Below, one piece after another: positions 38,701 through 47,071 of a DNA stretch of 64,000 nucleotides (the stretch's first letter is position 1; each line of letters opens with the position of its first letter). The stretch comes from Nectonema munidae (taxonomy: Eukaryota; Nematomorpha; Nectonematoida; Nectonematidae). A program made the position numbers and the translations under genes. The stretch spans positions 21,594-85,593 of the forward strand of contig JAUIRK010000131.1 of NCBI GenBank assembly GCA_030549495.1, in the 5' to 3' direction. Below the pieces are notes generated by a model that searched no databases, was not told the origin of the DNA, and worked only from the letters and a program-made list of their open reading frames with translations.

Positions 38701-41700
38701 AATTACCATTTTTGTATACTATGATTCTTTACAATATGTAAAAGACACAAGTGCTACTAAATCACCCTATAAGGGTTAGCTACTTAAACGTTGGCGTTTG
38801 CTGCTTATAAAAACTTGAAAATATCAAATAAACTCTCATTCTTTATGCCTCCTATTATTTTGAAATTATTCTGAGAACAGACGGTTCCATTTTAAAATAG
38901 TGAAAATTGTTTTATTAGTTTATTTTGTTTCCTTTCTCTCTTATGTTAATTATGTAGCAAATTTTTCAATTTTGAGTAAAAGGTAAGGTGCAGCAGCGGA
39001 TGTATTTTCATTGACCAGGCACTGATGTACCGCTTATGTCAAACTATGAACAAATTCGTATCGATGAGAAATCGAATCCAGAGGCATCTCAACCAACCTG
39101 CCATGCCACCCATAGAGTATGCTGTAGGGCAGTGGTTCTTAACCTAGGGGTCGTGACCCCCTTAGGGGTAATTTTAAATTCTTAGAGGGGTAATGAAAAC
39201 CGGATTAAAAATTGTTTTTATTAGTCGTTTTGTGATAATGATAAAAGGTACATTCAAGCATTTTTTCTCTACGCAAAAACAGGATGTAAATTTCTTATAA
39301 TAAATGTATTAGAAATTAGTCAGTATTTTTCTAATCCTCCATATGTAGTCGTCAAAACACATTTTTGTCATCTTAAAGTGCTTCTTTTCTTCATGCTTTT
39401 GCTCTATATAATTTTCCTAACACATATCACATACGGCTGTAATTTCTCTTTCCATTTTGACTTTATCAAATTACATCAATAATAAATAATTGTTTTATCA
39501 TTGTTATTTAATATCAGTTGAAATGAAATCATATTGCATATGCATACAACAATGATAATAATAAAAGAAAGAAGAGTATACTTTGAAGTTTTTTCATAAC
39601 TTTGCTACGTAATATTTTCAAGCGTTTGATTGTTGCAATAATTTCACTTATATTTTTTTCAGTTTTAATGTCTGCTAAAAAAACGCACATATAATGAAGC
39701 TTTTCTCAAATTTGGTTTTACAAGTATTATTCAAATCTCAGTTGTTAAACCCTAATGTGTTATTTGTAGTAAAGTTTTAAGCCATGAAAGTATAAAGCCA
39801 AGTAAATTGAAGCAACACTTCGAAACTGTCCATACCCAACACGCTGGTAAAAGTTTAAATTATTTTAAACAAAAAGAAACATCTTTAGAAGCAAGCCGGA
39901 TAGATTCAACTGGGCACTTGGCTGTGCAAAGTAAAGCCGCTCTAAAAGCATCTTTTAAATTGCATTGAACATTGCAAAAGCTAAGAAACCTCATACTATT
40001 GGTGAGGAATTGATAAAACCTTGTATCTTAGAAGCAGTTTCATCTGTTCTTGGGCAAAAACAAGCAGAAAAATTAAAATCAATTTCTCTTTCAAATGACA
40101 CTATCAGAAAGCGTATTTTTGATATGAGTGAAGATACACTAATACAAACAGTAAATGCAGTGAAGGCTAGTTCTTTTTATTCTTTGCAACTTGATGAGTC
40201 AACAGATGTTTCATCATGCTCCCAACTTTTGGTTTATGCTCGATATTTTGAAGAACAAGCTTTAAAAGAAGAATACTTGTTTTCTGAGCCATTAAGTACC
40301 ACAGCTCGTGGAGAAGACGTTTTCAAAATTCTTGAAAGTTTTTTAGCAAAACATAGTTTAAGCTGGAAAACGCTTGTTGGAGTATGTAATTGACGGGGCT
40401 CCATCAATGATTGGCTATAAATCTGGGTTTAAAGCTCTCGTTGAAAAAACCGCACCCCACATCTCTTTCACTCACTGCATGATTCACCGCTATGCTTTAG
40501 CGATGAAAACTCTTCCGCCATCTCTTCGAGAAGTTTTGGATTTAGTTGTCAAGATTGTAAATCATATTAGAAAAAATGCTACAACTTCGAGAATTTTTAA
40601 AAATATGTGTGAAGAAATTGGTATGAATTTTTCAGTTCTTCTTCTGCAAACAGAAGTGCGTTGGCTCTCGAGAGGTAACGTATTAAATAGATTTTTTCAC
40701 CTTCGAGAACCGCTATTAACATTATTAGAACAAGGGTACTCTTCTAAATCTAAAGAAAATTTTTTTTTAATTAAAATGAAGGATGAAGTTTTTCTATCCA
40801 AAGTTGCCTACCTTGCAGATTTTTTTACTGAAATGAATTCAATAAGTACCTGTCTCCAAGGAAATCTTTCCTTTTCTCATATTATTTTAGATAAAATAGC
40901 AGGTTTTCAATCTAAAATCATATTAAAAATAATGAAATGAGCTTTTTTCCTCAAATGACTTCTTTTCTAAGTTCTTCAACCAAAAAAGAATGTACTTTTT
41001 GTGATGAAATATTAGCTCACCTTGCACATGTAAACCAAGCAATAAACGAATATTTTCCAAATATAAAGAATCGTTTTAATGATGCTTGGATATTTAGACC
41101 TTTTTCAGTGAGCGAAAGTGCAATTGAGAATAGTAATATCTCTGCTAAGATTGAGTTTTTCCAAATTCGAGAAAACATTCAACTTAAACTTGTTTCAACG
41201 AACAATCACTTGCAAAGTTTTGGGCAAAATTGGAAACTGTTTACCCTGTTCTTTTGAAACGTGCCATGCAATTTTTAGTACAGTCCCCATTCAACTTATC
41301 GCTGCGAGACAGGATTTTGTGCCATGATGAGCTTAAAAACAAGTTCACGTAATAAACGTGTTATTGATGCGGACATGAGATGTTGCTTATCAAACATTGT
41401 GCCGTGTTTTGAAAAAATTTTATCTGATAAACAGTACCAACCTTCTCATTAATATATATATTTAGTATTGTTTTTGAATAAATTTTTGTCTTTTTTATTT
41501 TTATTAAAGAACAAGAAAACATTTTTTCTTACTGAAAAAGAAAGTTAGTGTGCATGTTGTGTGTGTGTGTGTGTTGTTATGCTAAAAATATGTCATAGGT
41601 ATTCAATAAAGTCAAAATAAAGAACTTAATAAAATATAATTGTTTATTTATAAAATCATTCAGTTAAAAAAGTTTTAACAAAACATATAGTAAAAATAAG

Positions 41701-43320
41701 TAAAAAAAACTTGAAGGGGGTCACAGCAAATTTTTAAAGGGGGTCACAATGACAAAAAGGTTAAGAACCACTGCTGTAGGGGATACGTCAAATTAGTTTT
41801 CAAAAAACTTAAGTTATGCTGTAAAAATTTGTAGTTTTTGTTGAAGCTCTATAACTTTTTCTGATAGACTTTTTTCCTTAAAAGTTATTATAAAAGGCAA
41901 ATCATTGAAAAATGTTAAAAGTTATTTTACTTTTTATAGATTTTTGTAGCTTGCATCAATTTAGTGTTTAAACAATTTTTGAATGATGCTGAGAAAAATG
42001 AAATAATGCAATCTTAATTTATTCTTTTATTTTTGTTTGCACAATTATAACTTCATTTTATACCCTTGCCCCTGAATCAATCACATTTTTTCATATAAAC
42101 ATCGCAGCGTGTCTAGTAGACTCTTTGCCTTCAGACTACATTCACTCATATAAAACTACCCAACCTTCAGTTTTTTTTCAGTTGTTTTCTCTATGAATCA
42201 AATATCCTTTTATCAATTCCTGTAATGTGCCTGGTAGACTACTTCATTTTCAAATTAAAAGCCTATTCCACCCGTCCCCCCCCCCTACAATTTTGGATTT
42301 TTTAAACTAGTGTATATTCTGAAAATTTAATTAAAATATTTTCGCTAGGAGCATAGTATTTTTTGTAAAAAAATAAATAGTCTTATAAATTAAGGACTTT
42401 AGGTGTGGGCTGAATACACTATATTTTAAAGGATTGGTTGAATATTTGGTCTCCCATGGTATTTCCAGACCCCTAATTTTGAATATTGCAACAAAAAAAT
42501 TTCGCACCCCCCCCCCCCCCCTCCAATAATTTCAAGGATGTGCGCCCCTGGCGAGAAGATATTATATTTAAAACAATTTGAAGATAAATTAAAACTTTAC
42601 ATATTTTGATTTTTAATCCATTATAAAATTCTATATCAGAGAAGGAAAACCGGATGACTAAAGTTTAAATTCAAAATAAATTTATAAGGATGCCTTAGAA
42701 AACATTATGCTATTTTCGAAAAATAAATTAAATTTGCAAATTATTTAATAGATTAACACATAAAATTAACTACAAGAGAAATGATTAAACAAAAATCTAA
42801 AAGTTAATATTTTGGTGACTTTGAAAAAAATGAAATCAAAAATGAAAATAAGCAACTTTGAAATTTGATTATAATTTAAATTAGAGCTAACGCCAATCGA
42901 TGAAATTAATAGAAGTACATGTGATATTTTTAATATTGATAAAATAAGTCAATTTAAAAAAGATATTTAAATAAAATTTACGATTCGAAAAATTCATAAT
43001 TTGCACCCACTTAGGACGAAATAAGGCAGATAACTTTAGTAATTCCTATTTAATTCAGTTGAAAGTAAATATTCATTTACGTTCCCTTTGAAAACATTAG
43101 TCTTAAATGTAATACATAAAAATAAAAAATTTTCTAACTTTAAATGAAGATACAAACAATTACAGACAGTATGTTAATTTAATTGTAATACAATAATGAA
43201 ATATACATAAAATACAAAAATAGATACTTTAAAAAGATTCCAATATTTATTTTCTTCTGTTAACACTTTTTGCTTAGGAGGAAATTGATCTACTCTGGTA
43301 ATTTTAAACATACCAGCCAT
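20515..43320 (-). CDS. UTP15: UTP15, U3 snoRNP / SSU processome WD40 protein, seven exons
   Basis: Exons, minus strand: 43320-43228, 34647-34555, 33723-33539, 30660-30537, 27006-26826, 24154-23455, 20740-20515. They total 1602 nt, 533 aa (human UTP15 is 518). Every junction has GT...AG and the phases agree throughout. The product is a WD40 propeller (about 1-330) followed by the UTP15 C-terminal domain. Matches to human UTP15 include the start MAGMFK...ENKYWNLFK, HVISGSDDKSIKYWDISEAK, DYVRCGFVSAKDSNFFLSGS, VIKFWDVGAGGKL, HAHWDILLKRCQPGKALDYV and the C-terminal VDIHAP/NFGCDASTDAQFKI across intron 6. UTP15 belongs to the UtpA (t-UTP) complex that binds the 5'ETS of pre-rRNA in the nucleolus and links Pol I transcription to 18S processing. 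Introns (0.8-8.6 kb) are loaded with transposons. An acceptor-like TTTTTAG lies 25 nt before the ATG. Confidence 0.92.
22688..23052. mobile_element. hAT-type MITE, family M, copy 1 (UTP15 intron 6)
   Basis: Left end CAGAGTTTTACAAACTTTTT, right end GTGGCCCACGGTTGAGAAACCTTG. The interior (taatttgaattctttattccatttatatt..., gatttagaaaa-like core) aligns with 59970-60431. Flanks attaagac / atttagta are a poor duplication, so the copy is old. Confidence 0.65.
23154..23301 (+). pseudogene. LINE 3'-terminal ORF fragment (UTP15 intron 6)
   Basis: KRGRPKKT, a stop, DVDKENMKKKNLKVEEAKMK, then after a frameshift RRWRNRCKLMADLG and stop. This is the 'RGRPKKTW...RWR' tail that ends the reverse-transcriptase ORF of many RTE/CR1-type LINEs. 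5'-truncated, one stop and one frameshift. Confidence 0.65.
23455..24154 (-). CDS. UTP15: UTP15 exon 6 (largest)
   Basis: Acceptor tttttcggtcag before 24154, donor CCTAA|GTATAT after 23455. 700 nt, phase 1 to 2. Holds the last WD blades and most of the C-terminal domain (LNVAVLTVDIHAP). The open frame runs on past the donor, but that extension does not resemble UTP15, whereas exon 7 does. Confidence 0.88.
24155..26825. other. UTP15 intron 5, no gene
   Basis: Solo piggyBac-like end TTAA-CGCTATCTATT at 25029-25043. The direct repeat aagtttgggcgagtgag occurs at 26531-26547 and 26588-26604. Otherwise AT-rich with no coding signal. Confidence 0.5.
26826..27006 (-). CDS. UTP15: UTP15 exon 5
   Basis: Acceptor gcattcttcaag before 27006, donor GCTG|GTTTAT after 26826. 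181 nt, phase 0 to 1. Encodes DYVRCGF...SYDHTARFFDVRLGSSVFSV. Confidence 0.9.
27591..27939. mobile_element. piggyBac-type MITE (UTP15 intron 4)
   Basis: Flanked by TTAA at 27587-27590 and 27940-27943. Ends CCCATATTAG and the inverted CTTGGG. Near each end sits a palindromic ctacaaatgtag / ctacatatgtag block. 349 bp, non-coding. Confidence 0.65.
28026..28520 (+). pseudogene. piggyBac transposase N-terminal remnant
   Basis: Reads LLKKDMLDVKDIIITGLPEG, an acidic stretch, SKLLIPNWQSKHLNKGF and LSYDESQAFLFFFDDMKKK. After a frameshift comes FDIDKIIMMRFLGLLLLSGY. This order (acidic N-terminus, FFDD, then E-I-x-x-F-x-G-x-x-L-x-S-G-Y) is that of piggyBac transposases. Two stops and a frameshift are visible and the catalytic part is missing. 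It lies just right of the TTAA MITE, so both may come from one larger element. Confidence 0.6.
28788..29176 (+). pseudogene. C-terminal fragment of an invertebrate transposon-like protein family
   Basis: Reads FPSTVSLNATNLRTLLDWEK and ESVTEPIFTAKMSRRQL; a frameshift near 29100 then gives HTQSCERALKLVTEAAEIV and a stop at 29174. I recall the motif set 'L-x-W-x-x-x-x-V-T/H-E-P' followed by 'C/I-H-T-Q-x-x-E-R-x-x-K-x-V-T-E-A' from many multi-copy, unnamed arthropod and mollusc proteins. Function unknown. The overlapping minus-strand frame 28769-29113 is a shadow. Confidence 0.55.
29560..29815 (+). pseudogene. LINE ORF2 C-terminal fragment in a C-rich island
   Basis: RRIKMHKISLKTHPSSHCKT, CPHNTEHLFNSPHKATHLQP, LDLWLTHTR: the zinc-knuckle-like C-x-x-C...H-x-x-x-HLFNC...LDLW tail found at the end of ORF2 in a group of LINEs. 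The whole block (about 29478-29900) is strongly A/C-rich on the plus strand, unlike its surroundings. 5'-truncated. Confidence 0.6.
30537..30660 (-). CDS. UTP15: UTP15 exon 4
   Basis: Acceptor tcaatttaag before 30660, donor CACACA|GTAAGA after 30537. 124 nt. Joins exon 3 as GHKN-EVHFARF and ends in phase 0 after STYLEHT. Confidence 0.9.
31097..31201 (-). pseudogene. WD40-like exon fragment inside UTP15 intron 3
   Basis: 105 nt with acceptor tgtcatcag and donor CAAG|GTAATA. Encodes SLLTVSFDRKIFFNCANPEL and LSTFNISLQQ, the shape of one WD40 blade. Its phase (1 to 1) cannot be spliced between UTP15 exons 3 and 4. It may be a stray exon of another WD40 gene or a decayed duplicate. Confidence 0.3.
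31430..32160 (+). pseudogene. Decayed ZBED5/SCAND3-like hAT transposase (UTP15 intron 3)
   Basis: Fragments LLHSNVKWLSKGKIF (cf. LLQTEVRWLSRGN in the 39-kb element), QQFLESI, ESMNFLNLALQEKG, FWIEMGESYADVAKMALKVL and LCEQAFSMLIETESK appear in order on the plus strand across several frames. A C-rich and A-rich simple-sequence block (31790-31850) interrupts them. No ends were identified. Much older than the 39130-41773 element. Confidence 0.65.
32331..32590 (+). repeat. Dispersed repeat family B, copy 2
   Basis: Matches the reverse complement of 6475-6702. The conserved 3' block (about 32500-32585) can fold into a hairpin AGTCCA...TGGACT and an ATCC-GAAA-GGAT tetraloop hairpin, both also possible in copy 1. 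It ends just before a (TTAA)n run at 32592-32610. Confidence 0.75.
33539..33723 (-). CDS. UTP15: UTP15 exon 3
   Basis: Acceptor ataattgcag before 33723, donor AAAAA|GTAAGC after 33539. 185 nt, ends in phase 2. Encodes ISVYNPQSKEIIQTF and LLIAGAADSKLRLFNPSTKS, a WD40 repeat. Confidence 0.9.
34555..34647 (-). CDS. UTP15: UTP15 exon 2
   Basis: Acceptor ttgtattgtag before 34647, donor AAG|GTAATA after 34555. 93 nt, phase 0 to 0. Encodes HSSLEQTGVTTHLSFCPNDS and the first WD blade strand. Confidence 0.88.
35203..35345 (+). repeat. tRNA-like SINE, copy a (UTP15 intron 1)
   Basis: ggtaaaggtacgacagagtg...gcgccgcttgtatcgaacta...ggatcgaaccc. The last is a Pol III B-box-like GWTCRANNC. Shares the core 'caccgcttgtgtcaaact' with copies near 38980 and 60432. 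Confidence 0.6.
37130..37955 (-). pseudogene. piggyBac transposase C-terminal half, decayed (UTP15 intron 1)
   Basis: Minus strand: NGVGIFVDRFFMSHNL, WAKRKSWSVVGTCTEMRRFI, PPVMKKQNLKKRKM, VDKANQMLNMYTTYRIN and FRWRMV (the catalytic third Asp region), VFIPTAKVEFF. It ends in the zinc finger C-GK-C-QQNT-C-NK-H-AKKV-C-QS-C with stop at 37130. Several frameshifts. It belongs to a different piggyBac lineage from the 1.4-3.7 kb element, judging by the differing residues in the zinc finger. Confidence 0.7.
38057..38118. repeat. (CA)n-rich microsatellite next to a C-run
   Basis: Interrupted cacaca array; a run of about 14 C lies 30 bp upstream (38017-38030). Confidence 0.8.
38980..39114 (+). repeat. 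tRNA-like SINE, copy b
   Basis: aggtaaggtgcagcagcgga...taccgcttatgtcaaact...aaatcgaatcc. Same core as copies a and d. Sits inside duplicated segment D. Confidence 0.55.
39130..41773 (+). mobile_element. ZBED5-like (Buster-type) hAT transposon with perfect ends
   Basis: 16-bp inverted repeats CAGTGGTTCTTAACCT / AGGTTAAGAACCACTG (allowing the innermost base to vary) and a perfect 8-bp target duplication ctgtaggg (39122-39129, 41774-41781). The central TA fits the Buster rule nnnTAnnn. 2644 bp, carrying one broken transposase. Confidence 0.92.
39730..41445 (+). pseudogene. ZBED5/SCAND3-like hAT transposase, broken
   Basis: The BED zinc finger reads CVICSKVL...KLKQHFETVH (about 39750-39850). 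It is followed by KKPHTIGEELIKPCILEAVS, FYSLQLDESTDVSSCSQLLV (first catalytic Asp), IDGAPSMIGYKSGF (second), FTHCMIHRYALAMKTLP, LLQTEVRWLSRGNVLNRFFH and MRCCLSNIVPCFEKILSDKQ. About five breaks: a stop before the BED finger and frameshifts near 39965, 40380, 40940 and 41250 onward. Human ZBED5 and SCAND3 are domesticated members of this clade. The decay is modest and the ends are intact, so the element is moderately young. Confidence 0.85.
42362..43227. other. 5' part of UTP15 intron 1
   Basis: AT-rich. A C-run at about 42508-42522 lies within a short sequence (ttgcaacaaaaaaatttcgcac...gtgcgcccctggcg) resembling other dispersed poly-C elements. No gene. Confidence 0.45.
43228..43320 (-). CDS. 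UTP15: UTP15 exon 1 (codons 1-31)
   Basis: Starts ATG GCT GGT at 43320 and ends ...TGGAATCTTTTTAAA followed by donor GTATCT, phase 0. The sequence FKITRVDQFPPKQ...NKYWNLFK matches the UTP15 N-terminus (human ...YWNNYK). A second in-frame ATG at 43311 could also serve as start. Confidence 0.85.
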
Positions 43321-43382
43321 TTTAAATAAATAGAGCAAAATAGTGCTAAAAATTAATAAAATGATTTTGATTTGATTTTGAT

Positions 43383-43658
43383 TTGATTCGGGTGACACAG
43401 TTCATAGGCGATGGAGCCCAAGAACTGGCATTAGGCTTTCAAAGATTTGGGTTTGCTTTGATGGACGAATTAATGTCACATAGGATTAAAGCATGCAGAA
43501 AAGAAAAAAAAGGGGGAAAAAATAAAAAGATAAACAATTTTTCTAAATATGACAAATTAATAGAAGAAGAGGAAGAAGAAGATTTATTGATAAAAAAAAG
43601 CAAGGAGAATATTTCACAAACAATAAAACAATTACAAGATCATCATTCTAATAATTAA
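43383..43658 (+). CDS. Small lysine/glutamate-rich open frame, divergent from UTP15
   Basis: Open for about 90 codons but with no ATG until codon 27 (MDELMSHRIKACRKEKKGG...). The frame includes FIGDGAQELALGFQRFGFAL, then a charged tail KYDKLIEEEEEEDLLIKKSK. An acceptor-like ttcatag sits at 43401-43407. It begins about 60 bp from the UTP15 start on the other strand, so the two could share a promoter, or this could be a downstream exon. Not recognised. Confidence 0.3.
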   Translation: MIRVTQFIGDGAQELALGFQRFGFALMDELMSHRIKACRKEKKGGKNKKINNFSKYDKLIEEEEEEDLLIKKSKENISQTIKQLQDHHSNN

Positions 43659-43812
43659 TAGACATATATATGTATATATTTATAAGTATGAAAAGTTTGA
43701 AGGTATGTATTAAAGCATAAATGTAGATACTAAAAAATGAAAAGCCAAGTATGGCCGTTATTAGATTTTTTAGGATATTAGTAAAATTTTAACAAAAATA
43801 TAAACTATAAAG

Positions 43813-45972
43813 TTAAGATGTACATTTATTTAAACCTAAAAGGTAATGTTTTACTCTATTTTTAAATGAGAAGTGTGAAACATCTAGATTATCATACAAA
43901 AATATGTGATTTTTGAAAAATTGATTAGTTTTTTTAAGAATGGAAATGTTCGAACCTTTAAGTGAGTAGTCTACCATGATTGGTTGGTTGGAAAATCTTG
44001 TTTCATAATGAGATGGTTTAAAATTAATAAAGCTACCAAAAACATTATATAATTTACCAGTTAAGTTTTTAAATAGAAACATTGCAACTCTAAGTTGGTA
44101 AATGTCATCCACTTTCTATAAATTATTTTCATTAAAAATGGCACTGGTATGGTCCCTGTACTTAAGATGAAAAACAATTCTTAATGCTTTTTTTTGTATA
44201 ATTTCAATGCGCTTTTTTCTATATGGATACCAATTAAAAATGCTATAGTTCAAGTATGATAAGAAAAGTTGCTTATATATTGTCAGTCTTGTTTTTAAAG
44301 GGAAAATGCCATTTATTCTATTCAAATTTAATGCTATTTTTTCAACATGATGATTAAATTTGAGTTTTTTATCAATAATTAAACCTAGTATTTCAAATTT
44401 ATCAACTACTTCTATACCAGTTTGAAATAGAAAGCTTTTGTCTATTTTTGATTTATTCGAAATTAACATACATTTAGTTTTGCCTTTGTTTATTCGAAGA
44501 TTGTTGATGTCGCACCATTCATAAAGTGAATTGAGTTCTGAATTTAGCTTATTTGAGTCAATGTTATTGCCTTCTTTTCTTTTGGATAATGGTAAATAAG
44601 CACAAATATCATCAGCAAAGAGTAAATAGTTTAGAGTCTCTGAGATGTAAAATATGTTGTTAATTGCAATGTTGAAAAGAAGAGGTGAAAGGATAGATCC
44701 CTGAGGAACACCGGCTCTGACAGGTAAGATGTTAGAAAATGTATCATTTAATTTAACTTTTTGTGATCTGTTATTTAAGTAAGAAGAAAAGAAAAGTAAG
44801 GTATTCTTCCCAATCTTGCACCTGAAGAGATTTTCAATCAGAGTAGAATAGCTCAATCTATTAAAAGCTTTCGAAAGATCGAAGAAGAAAAGAAGTGCAT
44901 CATCTTAATGATTTCAACTACTTTTCCTATCAAATACGCGTAATATGCCTCAGTTGAATAGCTTTCTCTAAACCCAAATTGAAATTTATTAATATAATTA
45001 TTTGAATTTATGTAAATATTTAACTGTTTATGAATAAACTTTTCAAATATTTTGGAAAATATTGGTATTATTGAGATGGGTCTAAAGTTTTCGATCGCAG
45101 ATTTGTCACCTTTTTTATGAACAGGTATAACTTTATATAATTTCAGTACATCAGGAAATCTATTATTATTTAAAGCTAGATTGATGGAGTAAGATAAAGG
45201 ATAACATAGAATTTGTTTTATATATTTCACATGTTTCATTGAAATTTCATAAATGTCTTCCGTATTATTACATCAAGTTCATCAATAATAGTCAATATCT
45301 GGTCTGGTGTGCTTAAACTCAACTCAAATGATTCACCAGTGAATTTTTTTGAAAGAATATCAAACTTTAATATAGGGTTTACGACTATATTCGTGAAATG
45401 TTCGTTAAACATATCAGCTGCAGTTGTGTCATCAACTAAATTTGATCCATTTTTAACATGTATTTTTGTTTTGTCCTTACATTTTATGAACCCATTTATT
45501 TCATTCCATATTTTTTTCATCGAATTGCATTGAGAAAAGTTATGGGCTATATAAGTTTCTTTAGATTTCCGTATTGTGTATTTTATGGTATTTCTAATTT
45601 TTATATATTGTGATCTAACTGAGAATGAACTTTTTTTTTCAATTTTTGGTAAAGCTTATCACGAAGTTTGATAAGTTTTAATATTTCAAGGGTAATCCAA
45701 GGTTTAATATTGTGTTTGTACTTATTATATATCATATTCCTTGTTGACATCATAATTAGGGAATTGAGATTATTCGTTAAATGATTAAATAAACTATCAG
45801 GATTTTGGTTATCTAACTCTGAACTACAATACCAATTACTATGCGCAGCCAAAGTTTGAAAGGTTCTAACGTTAAGTTTTTTGTATGTATATTCTGCTCT
45901 GAAATTTTTCAATTTCAAATCCAATGATAATAAAATTGGGATATGATCCGAGAAGTAAGTCATGCAGTTCAA
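43813..45972 (-). pseudogene. LINE ORF2 (endonuclease tail plus reverse transcriptase), broken
   Basis: Segments 45972-45601 (SDHIPI endonuclease motif), 45520-45236, 45239-44853 (YKVIPVHKKGDKSAIENFRP, FQFGFRESYSTEAYYAYLI), 44856-44116 (AGVPQGSILSPLLFNIAINN and the catalytic FADD of LLFADDICAYL), and 44112-43813 (DDIYQLRVAMFLFKNLTGKL). At least three frameshifts and one stop. The gene order and the RT motifs are those of Jockey/CR1-superfamily LINEs. Confidence 0.85.
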
Positions 45973-46072
45973 AGCTGTATAATTAACAAAGTTGTTACTA
46001 ATGAAGAAGTTATCAATACTTTAAGTACTCGTGTTAGAAATGTCATTATGAAAAATAAAATTATTACCATTA

Positions 46073-47071
46073 TTATTCATAGGCAGTTATACTTTTAACA
46101 TAATCTATCTCTCTCAGTACATATGGGCAAGTGAAACTCATAGCAGAATGATTCGTCGTTTTCTCATTATATTTTTGGCAGGTATGGCATTTGTGTTCAG
46201 ATAATTCATTTTTCAAAGGGCAAGTAAACGATTCATGTGAGGAATAACAATAACTACATATGGCTGAGTTTAGACAATTAGATCTGGTATGACCAAACAT
46301 CAAACATTTTCCACACTGTAAATGGGAGAAAAAAGGTTTGGCTCTTTTGACTTCAAGCATAAAATAAAAGGAAAGATTATTTTTCTTTATAAATGACATT
46401 ATTTCAGGAGACATTTTTAATACTACAATTTTACTGTCATTTGATATGCTTTTCGTGAATAAAAGATTTAGCGTTTTTCCATTTTCAACCATTGTATTAA
46501 TTTCTTCGTTTTTTTCAAGTATAAGGTCAGTTATTGACTTGTTAGATATATTTTTCGATACAATAAAGGAAATTTTTGGTAATAAAGTCTTAATTTTTTT
46601 TATCTTTATATCTTCATTTTTGCAGAGTAGTTTCTCTGCTTTTTCTAAGCTATGTTTATCGGGAAAGCTTAATCTTAATTTGTTTTTTGTAGATTTGTTG
46701 GATATTATTTTAACATTGTTGAGAATTGCTGTTGACTTTTGCTTAACTTCTTCAACATTCAAATTACTTGAGCTGAGATATATTACTTTATCTTTTTTAG
46801 GTAATTCTTTACTAGTAATTTGAGAGTATGTGGGTTTATTTAGAGGTTTGTACTGTATGTTGAAACTTTCTTTTAAACAACAAATAGCTTTGTTTTGTTC
46901 ACTTATTTGATTTGTAAGTGACTTTATCATTTCGTATAATTTATGTATATTAGGTTGGTCTTCTGTACAACATTTGATACAGTGCCATCTTAGACCTTTA
47001 GAACTATTTTTATCAAAAGATTTCAATAGAGATTGATCAAAACTTTGACACTTATAACATACCCAGCACAT
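46073..47071 (-). CDS. LINE ORF1, RNA-binding protein, open reading frame intact
   Basis: 332 aa without breaks. The N-terminus has a PHD-like Cys pattern (MCWVCYKCQSF...LRWHCIKCC). A coiled-coil-like stretch follows (IHKLYEMIKSLTNQISEQNK). The C-terminus has zinc knuckles: CGKCLMFGHTRSNC, CSYCYSSHESFTC, and CHTCQK. ORF1 proteins of this type coat the LINE RNA. The frame may extend 5', since MCINFKLF at 47223 is in another frame. Confidence 0.8.
   Translation of the reverse strand: MCWVCYKCQSFDQSLLKSFDKNSSKGLRWHCIKCCTEDQPNIHKLYEMIKSLTNQISEQNKAICCLKESFNIQYKPLNKPTYSQITSKELPKKDKVIYLSSSNLNVEEVKQKSTAILNNVKIISNKSTKNKLRLSFPDKHSLEKAEKLLCKNEDIKIKKIKTLLPKISFIVSKNISNKSITDLILEKNEEINTMVENGKTLNLLFTKSISNDSKIVVLKMSPEIMSFIKKNNLSFYFMLEVKRAKPFFSHLQCGKCLMFGHTRSNCLNSAICSYCYSSHESFTCPLKNELSEHKCHTCQKYNEKTTNHSAMSFTCPYVLREIDYVKSITAYE

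Larger units (their letters stand above)
38275..42361 (+). repeat. Duplicated segment D, copy 1 (holding a SINE and a hAT)
   Basis: The unique parts 38275-39129 and 41774-42361 match 52141-52596 and 52879-53451 in the same orientation with scattered differences. For example, tacattttgtaacatttgaaaa at the start and ttaattaaaatattttcgct at the end occur in both. It lies in UTP15 intron 1; the partner is intergenic about 14 kb away. Confidence 0.85.
43813..47071 (-). mobile_element. Jockey/CR1-type LINE, internally deleted
   Basis: Order on the minus strand: ORF1 (47071-46073), a remnant of the endonuclease C-terminus, reverse transcriptase, and ORF2 C-terminus ending at 43813. Only about 50 residues of the endonuclease remain (SIDNFFIS...YFSDHIPILLSL). 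Its first two-thirds were lost directly after ORF1. ORF2 is also split by frameshifts. It cannot be mobile on its own. It sits just upstream of UTP15. Confidence 0.85.
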
